From assembly GCF_003336665.1 (NCBI RefSeq), contig NZ_QPIJ01000001.1:1-64000 (forward strand): 64,000 bases of DNA. Direction: 5' to 3'. The stretch is from Vreelandella rituensis. GTDB lineage: Bacteria; Pseudomonadota; Gammaproteobacteria; Pseudomonadales; Halomonadaceae. Under the pieces are notes generated by a model, which saw nothing but the letters and a program-made list of their open reading frames with translations, searched no databases and was not told the origin of the DNA. Positions within the stretch are counted from its first letter, which is position 1. Each line of letters opens with the position of its first letter. This document shows, one piece after another, positions 8,067 through 15,629 of this stretch. A program made the position numbers and the translations under genes.

Positions 8067-9239
8067 ATGCTACGAGTCGCGGTTAATCAACGTCCCAACT
8101 GGAAAGAACTGGCGGCGAATCTGGGCTTTCACTTTCACACCATCGAGGGTGAGCCCTACTGGACGGAAGATGCCTACTACCAGTTCACGATGGAGCAGGT
8201 CGAAAAAGACATCGAAGACCCGACGGAAGCCCTGCATGAGCTATGTCTGGATGCGGTGGATAGGATCTGTGACTCAGATGCGCTGTTGAGTCGCCTGGCG
8301 ATACCTGAATTCATGTGGGGCAGCATTCGTGAGTCCTGGCGATCGGGGCAACCGCACCTCTACGGTCGTATGGATTTTGCCTATAGCGGCACAGGTCCTG
8401 CGAAGCTGCTGGAATTGAACTATGACACTCCCACGTCTATCTACGAGGCGGGGTTCTTTCAGTGGGTGTGGCTGGAACAGGTCATTGAGCAGAATGGGTT
8501 GCCGCGCCACGCCGATCAATTCAACTCTATTCAAGAGCGCCTGATTGCCGCCCTGGCCCACATCGGCCAGCGACTGGAAGGCGGAGAACTTTATTTCTCA
8601 AGCATCAAGGATCAGATCGAGGATCGGGCCACGGTTGAATACCTGCAGGACTGCGCGGTGCAAGCCGGCCTGGCCGCGCCATTCATTTACATGGAGGATA
8701 TCGGGCACCGTCCCGGTAGCGAGCATGGCTGCTTTGTGGACTTGGACAACCAGCCGATTCGGGCCTTGTTCAAGCTCTACCCTTGGGAAGAGATGAATAC
8801 CGAGGCTTTCGGAAGATTGGTGCCGAAGCTGGCCACGCATTGGTTCGAGCCCCCCTGGAAAGCGATTCTCAGCAACAAGGCGATATTGCCGCTGCTTTGG
8901 GAGCTTAACGAGGGTCATCCCAACTTGTTGCCTGCGTTCTACGATCCAGAGCCTAACAAGACGCTGCCGGCGGGCTGGGTACGCAAGCCATTTTTCTCCC
9001 GGGAGGGCAGCAATATCGAGCTGGTAACACCAGGCGGGGAGCGGGAATTTGTCAGTGGCCCCTACACGGACAGTCCGCACATTATCCAGGCCTATCATCC
9101 GATGCCGCGGTTCGGTGATCGGCACGCGCTGATTGGAAGCTGGGTCGTGGGTGACAAAGCCTGCGGCATCGGGATTCGAGAGGATGTGGGGCGTATCACG
9201 AAAGATACTAGCTGCTTTGTCCCACACGCCATTCTTTAG
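8067..9239 (+). CDS. yjfC: Glutathionylspermidine synthase-like ATP-grasp protein, YjfC-like
   Basis: Predicted ATP-grasp amide ligase of the glutathionylspermidine synthase preATP-grasp/ATP-grasp family, 390 residues against about 390 for E. coli YjfC/YgiC. Recognisable blocks: YWTEDAYYQFT near the start, GRMDFAYSG and KLLELNYDTPTS in the middle, LFKLYPWEEM, KAILSNKAILPLLWELNEGHPNLLPA, and the C-terminal KPFFSREGSNI (nucleotide-binding lysine region). YgiC/YjfC proteins have the fold, but glutathionylspermidine formation has not been shown for them. ATG 8067 is chosen because AGGGGAAG precedes it; a frame starting at 7986 runs through the untranslated leader. Last clear gene of the operon. 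Confidence 0.85.
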   Translation: MLRVAVNQRPNWKELAANLGFHFHTIEGEPYWTEDAYYQFTMEQVEKDIEDPTEALHELCLDAVDRICDSDALLSRLAIPEFMWGSIRESWRSGQPHLYGRMDFAYSGTGPAKLLELNYDTPTSIYEAGFFQWVWLEQVIEQNGLPRHADQFNSIQERLIAALAHIGQRLEGGELYFSSIKDQIEDRATVEYLQDCAVQAGLAAPFIYMEDIGHRPGSEHGCFVDLDNQPIRALFKLYPWEEMNTEAFGRLVPKLATHWFEPPWKAILSNKAILPLLWELNEGHPNLLPAFYDPEPNKTLPAGWVRKPFFSREGSNIELVTPGGEREFVSGPYTDSPHIIQAYHPMPRFGDRHALIGSWVVGDKACGIGIREDVGRITKDTSCFVPHAIL

Positions 9240-9264
9240 GAACTAAAAGAACGAGGTACGTTGC

Positions 9265-9612
9265 GTGACATATTCGGCACAAGATTATTACGACGCAGAC
9301 AATGCCATGGACCAGGCTCTTGAGAACTGGGAAGCGGGTATCGAGCCTTATGAGAAGGTTGAACAGGCCGAATCTGCATTATCGTCAGTCATCACCTACC
9401 TTCGTGCCAATGGCACGATGCCGAAAACACGCCACGAGATGTTGGAAGATACCCTAGATCTACTTTATCCCGAGGCGGCTTCAAGAGAAATTGTAACCTA
9501 TGAAGGTGAGAGATATCAGCGAAGATTCCGGCCGCTGAAAAGAGGAAAAGGAGGCGGCGTCGTAAAATGGGAAAAATCCTGGTCGTTGGTTTTAAAGATG
9601 AGCTATGAATAG
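9265..9612 (+). CDS. Hypothetical protein (115 aa)
   Basis: Begins at GTG 9265 with GAGGT about nine bases upstream, 25 bases after the ATP-grasp gene, so it may be carried on the same transcript. The N-terminal two thirds is acidic and helical; the tail is basic with a KRGKGGGVVKW segment. No family recognised. It is not part of the E. coli operon. Confidence 0.5.
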   Translation: MTYSAQDYYDADNAMDQALENWEAGIEPYEKVEQAESALSSVITYLRANGTMPKTRHEMLEDTLDLLYPEAASREIVTYEGERYQRRFRPLKRGKGGGVVKWEKSWSLVLKMSYE

Positions 9613-9765
9613 CGAAAGTTTTTTGATGGCCGTGGGCTGCCGATAGCAACTGACAAAACGAATAAGGGCCTGGCTATCCAGCGGCCTGTTTTGAATGAAT
9701 CGTCGGAGGGTTCAATATTAGCGCCGTGAGCTTGGGTCCGGCGACTAGGCGTAAGCCGTGATGCA

Positions 9766-10101
9766 TTAGCCGTTAATAGCTGCCGCTAGGTCTTTCCCAT
9801 AATGCCTGGATAACACATCCAGCAAGTCTTCCGCTTTAAGCGGCTTGCCGTCGCAGTAAACGCGCTCCCCATTGACCTCTAAAGCACCGTAGTAAATGCG
9901 TGCATTGATCAGGGTGTCAGCATTCTCGGAGCGTTTTTTGCCTGTCGGTGTCACCTGACCCCTATACTGAGTTATTGAACATAAAAGTGCTTTTACCTCG
10001 GCATCCGAAATATTGAAGGGTATGCCCAGGTGAAGCGGCTGACTTACAGGAGATGCCGATGCCCACGTCACAACCGGAAGCCCCTCTGGAGCTCTACGCA
10101 A
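9766..10101 (-). CDS. Hypothetical protein, start uncertain
   Basis: A leftward frame whose last 80 residues look like a genuine folded protein (FNISDAEVKALL, then an ITQYRGQVTPTGKKR segment and a C-terminal LLDVLSRHYGKDLAAAI helix). The first 30 residues overlap the start of the rightward gene at 10059 and read less naturally, so the true start may be an internal codon near 10010-10075 or the gene may be a fragment. Function unknown. Confidence 0.4.
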   Translation of the reverse strand: MRRAPEGLPVVTWASASPVSQPLHLGIPFNISDAEVKALLCSITQYRGQVTPTGKKRSENADTLINARIYYGALEVNGERVYCDGKPLKAEDLLDVLSRHYGKDLAAAING

Positions 10102-11339
10102 ACCTCCAAGAGAAAGCCTTGATCATGAATCGCCTGCTGGAGCGGCGACCGTTGGAGCAGCAGTGCCTGCTTGACGCCATTACCTCGCCTGAGACATTCC
10201 CTCAGAAAGACGGCCGGGAAGGCAGCGGCCTGGCGGAGTACAAATTGCGCACCCTGGCCGGGCAGCAGCTGCCAAGACTCGAGGATCACTATCCCGCTAC
10301 CCGCGACTCCCTGGCGATGGAACGCGCCCTCTATGACATGAGCGATGAATCCCGGCTGATGACTCAACACTATGCCGCCGCCCTCGAAGCCCTGGGTCAG
10401 GATGAGATCATGGATTGCCTGGCGCTCAACCGGCAGTACGAGAGTGTTTTCGGGCAGATCGGCAAGACATCGATCGCTGAACGACTCAAGACGCTGGGAT
10501 TGAGGCAGGACACCCAGCCGGGCGATACCAACCTTTTGGCGGCAGCGCTCACCGATACAGAGGCGGCCTATGCGCCTAACGCCCGTCCAGAGCAGCTGAG
10601 TCAGCGAGTACGCGACAAGTTGCTCCCGACGCTTGCCAGAACTGCCGAACGCTGGCTCGAACGTGCGGGGGAGGTGATGGCCGACGCCGGCGAGTTCACC
10701 CGCAACGAGCTATCCCAGGCAGCCTCAAAGCTCAACAGCTGGGCAAGTGGCATGACGGGAAGTCGAGTTAAGACATTTGCCAGCTATGCCGCTATCGCCG
10801 CGGTGAGTATCGTGGTGGGGGTAGCGAGTCCTGATGTTGCTCATGCCGAGCCGGACCAGGCATACGAGGAGCAGGCGCGGGCGTTCTATGAAAGGCAGAA
10901 GGTAGCCTCTTGGAAGCGGGGCTTAACCCCGGAAGGGAGCGGGTACTTTTCCTTGAGCAATGAGCCGGAGGCTATGCGGGGAGCGATTCCCTACAACACG
11001 ATCAATGCCGAGTGGCTCAGGGCGGCCCTTGAAAAATCCAACATGGTCGAGCAAGTGGAACGCATGGACAAAATCGTGGGAAGCCAGCGGTATGTCGATC
11101 ATCAGGACTTTCTCGACATCCTGAACGTATCTTCATACGGCGAATATCATGAGGCGACGCGTTTCATAAACTATCAAGACGCAAGGCAGCTTAACTATTT
11201 CATGGAAACACATAGCTTCTCAACGGCGGAGGCCGGCGAAGCCGTCTTTCCGTCAAGCTCCCAGGCGCCAGAGGCCAACAACAAAGCTTCTCAGCCGGCT
11301 GTGGTAATCAGGACAGCGCAGGGTCCCGGCATGGGGTGA
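10059..11339 (+). CDS. Hypothetical protein with one central membrane segment (426 aa)
   Basis: The N-terminal 230 residues are rich in Ala, Leu, Glu and Arg and predicted helical. A hydrophobic stretch, YAAIAAVSIVVGVASP, lies near residue 250, followed by an acidic helical region and a Ser/Ala-rich tail. The DVAHAEPD sequence after it resembles a signal-peptidase site, so the C-terminal part might be periplasmic. Start: ATG 10059 sits six bases after AGGAG, while ATG 10053 directly abuts it. No family recognised. A GGGGTG-AAA-CACCCC hairpin follows the stop. Confidence 0.6.
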   Translation: MPTSQPEAPLELYANLQEKALIMNRLLERRPLEQQCLLDAITSPETFPQKDGREGSGLAEYKLRTLAGQQLPRLEDHYPATRDSLAMERALYDMSDESRLMTQHYAAALEALGQDEIMDCLALNRQYESVFGQIGKTSIAERLKTLGLRQDTQPGDTNLLAAALTDTEAAYAPNARPEQLSQRVRDKLLPTLARTAERWLERAGEVMADAGEFTRNELSQAASKLNSWASGMTGSRVKTFASYAAIAAVSIVVGVASPDVAHAEPDQAYEEQARAFYERQKVASWKRGLTPEGSGYFSLSNEPEAMRGAIPYNTINAEWLRAALEKSNMVEQVERMDKIVGSQRYVDHQDFLDILNVSSYGEYHEATRFINYQDARQLNYFMETHSFSTAEAGEAVFPSSSQAPEANNKASQPAVVIRTAQGPGMG

Positions 11340-11378
11340 AACACCCCGTGCATCGCAAGAATATGCAAGGTTCTCCGC

Positions 11379-11819
11379 TCAGAACATCCAGGTGCGGGGA
11401 TTTTTGATGGGTAAATTCCTGGCGGCTTGCACGATCCCCACGAGCATTCGTGCGTAGTACCAGACGGTAAGGCCCTGGACGATGCTTCTCACCGGCCAGG
11501 CAAGGCCAACATCGTTGCCACTGATGAAAAGACTCAGCGTCAGCAAATAGAGAACAGAGCCCGCGATACCCACCAGAAAGGTCAGCCAGAAGGTGCGAAT
11601 CTGGAAGTGATAATGGGTAAAGGCCAAATTGCCGCTACCCTTGCGGTTCACATAGCCAATGATCAGAGCCACAAAGGGTGCAAACCAGATAAAGGGACTG
11701 GCCAGGTAGAGGACGTAGGTTGCCAGCAATAGCCAGTTGCGCTTGATATTAGTTTTGTCTGGCGCCTGTATCTCTACAGGCGCTTCGCTGGACGGTGTTT
11801 TGGGTAACATGTGGGACAC
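11379..11819 (-). CDS. DUF4870/Tic20-like small inner-membrane protein
   Basis: 146 residues with three hydrophobic helices: about residues 30-55, 75-98 and 105-130. The loop after the first helix holds the FTHYHFQIRTFW motif seen in small DUF4870/Tic20-like proteins (H-x-FQIRTFW, then a basic residue). The N-terminus is polar and cytoplasmic. Start at 11819 or the ATG three codons in. The gene faces the end of the rightward gene at 11339. Its role in the family is unknown. Confidence 0.7.
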   Translation of the reverse strand: MSHMLPKTPSSEAPVEIQAPDKTNIKRNWLLLATYVLYLASPFIWFAPFVALIIGYVNRKGSGNLAFTHYHFQIRTFWLTFLVGIAGSVLYLLTLSLFISGNDVGLAWPVRSIVQGLTVWYYARMLVGIVQAARNLPIKNPRTWMF

Positions 11820-11894
11820 TTCCGTTCTGAAATCTTGGGGAAACGCAGGTATTCTGATGCTAGGTATATATTACCTGAATTTGCCGGCGCCTAG

Positions 11895-12149
11895 TCAGCC
11901 TGGGAGGCGGTAAAGCTCGTGTGGGTAGGCTTCGAGGCTGCCGCCGGACACGTTGAGAAGCGAAATCACGCTGTCACAGTAGGTGTCTTCGTCAAGCTCA
12001 GCTGCGCAGATTGATGGCACCCAGGTCACGGTGTAGAGGCCATTAGACAGACCCTGGCACGGATCAACGAAGAAGACGGTTTCGCCTAGCTTGAGCGGCT
12101 TCTGGAAAGTGATTTTCTGGGCGCCAGTAGGGAGGTCAGTAGCAGTCAT
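11895..12149 (-). CDS. Small hypothetical protein (84 aa)
   Basis: The start ATG 12149 has AAGGAAC seven bases upstream. A longer open frame to 12800 is only a shadow of the opposite gene. Compact and soluble, with cysteines in VDPCQG, SICAAEL and TYCDSV. Family unknown. It is transcribed from a symmetric promoter region shared with the divergent gene 12327-12842, and its leader is rich in CAACCG repeats. Confidence 0.6.
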   Translation of the reverse strand: MTATDLPTGAQKITFQKPLKLGETVFFVDPCQGLSNGLYTVTWVPSICAAELDEDTYCDSVISLLNVSGGSLEAYPHELYRLPG

Positions 12150-12221
12150 GTAAGTTCCTTGGTTCGGTTGAATCGATCGGTTGGCCGCGGTTGCGGCAGG
12201 CTGTTGTGCATTCAAATAATA

Positions 12222-12256
12222 ATATATACTTCGGTTGACGACAACCGATATATAAA
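12222..12256. promoter_or_regulatory. Divergent shared promoter element with perfect dyad (copies c/d)
   Basis: ATATATAC then TTCGGTTG-ACGA-CAACCGA and TATATAAA. The 7-bp arms TCGGTTG/CAACCGA are exact inverted repeats around ACGA, flanked by TATATA on both sides. It serves the leftward gene from 12149 and the rightward gene from 12327; both leaders carry CAACCG repeats. Here the ATATGGG half sites are replaced by the GGTTG core, showing which part is most conserved. Confidence 0.6.
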
Positions 12257-12326
12257 ATAATATTGTTAGCACCGTTGGCAACCGCCATCCATGAAGACGT
12301 AACCACGACCCACCCGGAGCTCCGCC

Positions 12327-12842
12327 ATGACTACCGCCCCCGCCAAGACCATTACCCTGACCGAAACCCAATACGCTCTGATGCCGCAGGATTACCGCGG
12401 TGAATGGACGACTGAGCGCACGGACATTCCCAATTGGGAAGAGCGCCGTATCCAGTACATGGGCAAGCGTACCTTGCTGACCGCCCATAGCCGGCTTGTG
12501 ATCGAGGGCATGGGGCTTGAGATCGTGCCGGACGTCCATTCGCACGAGGTGCTGATGCGCATCGCACGGGTGCTTGAGGCCGCGTGCAATCGGGCGTATC
12601 TGATGCTCGATACCGTCCAGATCTCCGCCAAGGATCGTCGCCAGGCGCGCAGTCTGGCTCAGGTCATGGCCACCATTGATCTTGCCCGAGGAACGGAAGT
12701 GGTGGTCAAGCTTCATGACGGTGTTGAGGGGTATGCCACGCTGACCTTCGATATGAGCACGGGACGTTGGGTAAGCTTTATCGCAAGCACGGAGCTGCAA
12801 GCCTGTCTTGCCGCCTTGCAGTCGGAACAGTCCGGGGACTGA
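12327..12842 (+). CDS. Hypothetical protein (171 aa)
   Basis: Soluble protein with an N-terminal beta-rich part and a helical middle (HSHEVLMRIARVLEAACNRAYLML). It begins at ATG 12327 after CGGAG, with a leader containing GGCAACCGCC. It is the divergent partner of 11895-12149 under the shared promoter. No recognised domain and no membrane segment. The strong codon usage and ribosome site support a real gene. Confidence 0.65.
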   Translation: MTTAPAKTITLTETQYALMPQDYRGEWTTERTDIPNWEERRIQYMGKRTLLTAHSRLVIEGMGLEIVPDVHSHEVLMRIARVLEAACNRAYLMLDTVQISAKDRRQARSLAQVMATIDLARGTEVVVKLHDGVEGYATLTFDMSTGRWVSFIASTELQACLAALQSEQSGD

Positions 12843-12934
12843 TCGGCTGGCGGGCGGAACGCTTCGGTGTTTCGCCCGTATGCTCGGCTTGACCCCTATA
12901 GAAGGGGTATAGCATCCACATGCAGGGCTGGAAA

Positions 12935-14053
12935 ATGACTGGACAAGCAGAGCGCGCCCCCTGGGGCCGGGGATTTCCCTCCGTGATGAGAAACGGCGAA
13001 AACGGCACCCTCAAGGCTCACCCGCGTTATGCCGAGGCCAAAGGTGGCAGTCCTGAGGCCGCGTTGGACGTGGTGACTTCGCTGCTCTCCCCGCAGCTGC
13101 TTGAGCAAGTAAGGGCACTGGCCGACGCCCATGGTAGTCAGCCAACCCTGGTGCCGGTGATTGCCGAGGAAGCCACGGGGCGCAACTGGTTGCCGATGGC
13201 GCTGGCCAAGCACGTGGAGCGTGCTTTGGGCTTTCCGCTAACCACCGCTATCGTGCAGGCCAGCAAGGTCGCCCGCACAGACAAGGGGGCGGATTATCGG
13301 CTGGTGCACAACCCATGCTTTGCGGGCGCGGTCGACCCTGGCCGGACGTACCTGATCCTGGATGACACGATAGGCATGGGCGGCACCCTTGCAAGTCTGC
13401 GCGGCTACATTGAGAACCGTGGCGGCGAGGTTATCGGGGCTAGCGTGATGACCGCTCATCCTGGCGCGCTGGAGCTTCCGATCACGCACAAGATGCTCCA
13501 CAAGATCGACGCCAAACATGGTCCGGGAATGAATGTGCTCTGCGAAGACATCCTTGGGCATGGGCTGGACAGGCTAACCCAGGGCGAGGCAGGGCACTTT
13601 GCGGCGGCGAAGAGTGTCGAAGCAATGCGCGAGCGGCTGGAGGCGCAACTTGCTGCGCCAGCCACCGGTGCCTTTCTGGCGGAAGTGGAGCTTTTTTTCG
13701 AGGCATTGCGCGGGTACGAGGCGCACCTCTCGACGCTCTGTCGTGAAGGGGCCGCTGGGCGCAGGGCGCTGGGCCGCCGTGATGGCCCCGCTCTGGTGGA
13801 ACACTTGGATGTTGTCACCCGGGCACTTGAGGGAGTGCGGATTCCCCCTTTGCTGAAACAGCAGATGGCCCATGCTCAGGCACAGCTTGTGCGCGAGGTC
13901 ATGCCGTCAACGCCTGATGCCAGCGTAGGACAGCCGTCGAGTACCAGTCCGCCGGTCGAGAGGAATATCGGATTTGCCGCAGGTCACCCGTCACGCTCGC
14001 CGAGGCAGTCCGGGAAGTCACTCGAGCCGGGCTATGATTCTTTCAAACAATGA
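12935..14053 (+). CDS. Phosphoribosyltransferase-domain protein
   Basis: 372 residues with a type-I phosphoribosyltransferase fold at about residues 45-200. The PRPP-binding loop is YLILDDTIGMGGTLAS, with two acidic residues followed by T-x-GGT. A preceding VVQASKVARTDKGADYRLVHNP-like segment supplies the flexible loop. The C-terminal 170 residues are helical and carry no motif I know. Similar proteins occur on integrative elements and plasmids; the base used as substrate is unknown. Start uncertain between ATG 12920 and 12935; the latter has AGGGCTGG nearby. The stop is followed closely by two small genes and the P-loop gene, an apparent operon. Confidence 0.75.
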   Translation: MTGQAERAPWGRGFPSVMRNGENGTLKAHPRYAEAKGGSPEAALDVVTSLLSPQLLEQVRALADAHGSQPTLVPVIAEEATGRNWLPMALAKHVERALGFPLTTAIVQASKVARTDKGADYRLVHNPCFAGAVDPGRTYLILDDTIGMGGTLASLRGYIENRGGEVIGASVMTAHPGALELPITHKMLHKIDAKHGPGMNVLCEDILGHGLDRLTQGEAGHFAAAKSVEAMRERLEAQLAAPATGAFLAEVELFFEALRGYEAHLSTLCREGAAGRRALGRRDGPALVEHLDVVTRALEGVRIPPLLKQQMAHAQAQLVREVMPSTPDASVGQPSSTSPPVERNIGFAAGHPSRSPRQSGKSLEPGYDSFKQ

Positions 14054-14061
14054 GGTGCTGT

Positions 14062-14250
14062 ATGACACATCAGAATTCAGCGGTGGCCAAAGGTCAGGGT
14101 CGCGCAGATCAGGACTCTCAGGGCGTTCCACGGGAACTCTCGGCGGCTGAGGTTGCCGAGCTTCGCCAAAGCGCCGAGGACGCCTCCAAACAGATGGACG
14201 ACTGTCTGGATGCGTGCGAACACTCGTTGCCGATCAAAGGGCAGCGCTAG
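14062..14250 (+). CDS. Small acidic protein (62 aa)
   Basis: Begins at ATG 14062 with GAGGTG just upstream, nine bases after the phosphoribosyltransferase stop. The second half is a helix (LSAAEVAELRQSAEDASKQ) with two cysteines in DDCLDACEHS. The stop TAG overlaps the GTG start of the next gene, which indicates translational coupling. Function unknown. Confidence 0.55.
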   Translation: MTHQNSAVAKGQGRADQDSQGVPRELSAAEVAELRQSAEDASKQMDDCLDACEHSLPIKGQR

Positions 14251-14543
14251 TGGGGTGGCTGCTTTCTGTTCGTGATCGAGGTGGCGACTATCGCGACAGT
14301 ACCTTTTTGCTCGATTCACTGGCATGCGCGGTATTTCTCGCGGATAGCGGGCTGGAGATTCTTGACCAACGCGTTGCCATCGCCAGGCAAGCGCTGAGCA
14401 AGGGCGATGCCGAGCATATCGGGCGTTCTGTCGAGGGGGTCATTGCCTGTCTGGATTTATCGCAGCTGTCTACCTGCATGGTCAACCAGGTCGCTGCAGC
14501 CCAAAGAGAAGTGAAAGCGTGCCAGGCCAGAGCTGCACGTTAG
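14250..14543 (+). CDS. Hypothetical protein (97 aa)
   Basis: Chosen start is GTG 14250, overlapping the previous stop as TAGTG with AAAGGG upstream; GTG 14214 is an alternative adding 12 residues. The sequence is helical and hydrophobic in its first half (FLLDSLACAVFLADSGLEILDQ) without being a clear membrane helix. It ends one or two turns before the P-loop gene and is part of the same unit. Confidence 0.5.
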   Translation: MGWLLSVRDRGGDYRDSTFLLDSLACAVFLADSGLEILDQRVAIARQALSKGDAEHIGRSVEGVIACLDLSQLSTCMVNQVAAAQREVKACQARAAR

Positions 14544-14557
14544 GGGAGATCTTCTTC

Positions 14558-15268
14558 ATGCTGATGACGCTTACCGGCCCTACCGGCTCGGGAAAATCGA
14601 CTCTCGCCCAGGCATTGTGCGATGCCGGTGTTCTGTTGATACCAAGCTGGACGACGCGAGCCCTTCGCCCGGGTGAAGCCGAGCGTGGGGATATGGTTCA
14701 GGTTACTGCGGAGCAGATGGCGCAAAGCGCGATGCTCGAAATCGCTGATTACGATGGTCACCGCTACGGGACCCCCGTCACCGATACGGTGACGGCCGCC
14801 CTTGCCGGGGAGTGCGACGCCTTGAAGATCGTTGAGCCGGAGGGCCTTCGCTCGATTCGCCAGACCTTGACCAGGCGCGGCAGCTGGCATCAGCTGGCGC
14901 ATGTCTATGTTGATGTGGACGAGAATACCGCCGTGCGCCGCCTGCTGTCCCGCTGCCATGGTCACCCCGCGAGCGCCGATCGCCGACGCATCGAGCGGGC
15001 CGCCAGAGAATGCCGAGACTGGCCCCTGGCCTGTGACTGGCTCCATGTGGTGGACAACACACGGGAGAATGCCACGCTTGGGCACCTCGCTGATGAAGTG
15101 ATGGCGTCTGTGCGACGGTTCGAGGATCGCATCAAGCTTTTGTCACCAGGGAGCGAGACACATGGCGAGTTAGGCTTGCTCCTGGAGGGGCTGACCGCTC
15201 ATGCTGATAACGGTCTGCGCGATCGAGTCACACAGGCCCGGGAAGCGCTTGCTGGCCCAGCAGTATGA
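14558..15268 (+). CDS. Guanylate-kinase-like P-loop protein
   Basis: 236 residues. The Walker A loop GPTGSGKST is at residue 7. PSWTTRALRPGE (guanylate kinase T-TR-RPGE lid and GMP-binding region) comes near 35, followed by RGDMVQVTAEQM and DYDGHRYGTP (E-Y-x-G-x-YGT motif). This order is that of guanylate kinases, but the chain is longer and the C-terminal 60 residues are extra. Phosphoryl transfer to GMP or a related nucleotide is the family activity; the real substrate is unknown. GGGGAG precedes ATG 14558. A fragment of a related gene survives at 21354-21428. Confidence 0.75.
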   Translation: MLMTLTGPTGSGKSTLAQALCDAGVLLIPSWTTRALRPGEAERGDMVQVTAEQMAQSAMLEIADYDGHRYGTPVTDTVTAALAGECDALKIVEPEGLRSIRQTLTRRGSWHQLAHVYVDVDENTAVRRLLSRCHGHPASADRRRIERAARECRDWPLACDWLHVVDNTRENATLGHLADEVMASVRRFEDRIKLLSPGSETHGELGLLLEGLTAHADNGLRDRVTQAREALAGPAV

Positions 15269-15412
15269 CCGCGTGAAAGCTTTGATGGGACCATTTCCAA
15301 AAACGGGGTTATCGTCAGCGCAGAAGGTGGTTGCGCAGCCCTTGTCAGTGCCTGCAGCCCCGACACGAGGAATGCTCTAGGGCGAGCATGGCGGACAATA
15401 GGGAGCCTCAAC

Positions 15413-15550
15413 ATGCCGAGCTGCCACATCACAAACACAACCGGCACCTTTCATGTCAGGGGGGGTGATCTCGGACCACATTGCGCGGATTGCGCCGACC
15501 TGGGTGCCTTCTTGTGCGATTACCCCATCGGTTCCGGGCTGACCTGTACG
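15413..15550 (+). pseudogene. Cysteine-rich small protein gene, C-terminus lost
   Basis: The frame codes an N-terminal beta segment and HCADCADLGAFLCDYP, like phage and plasmid zinc proteins in which CADCG...FLCDYP is followed by a second Cys cluster and an HxxxxxHYC-type tail. After GSGLTC the frame changes to Pro/Arg-rich residues without homology-like features and runs antisense into the next gene. I read this as a truncated remnant; the break is near 15545. Confidence 0.45.
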
Positions 15551-15629
15551 CCAGCGAGGCCCCCGCCAAGTTTCCGTGAAAGGAAGAGAAAAGGAGTGCC
15601 TGTGAAGCGACAGTTGATACATCCTCCGC

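Noticed and set aside
12149..12800. Extended leftward frame of 301 codons ending at 11895
   Set aside because: The upstream half is antisense to 12327-12842 and crosses the shared divergent promoter; the real gene starts at 12149.
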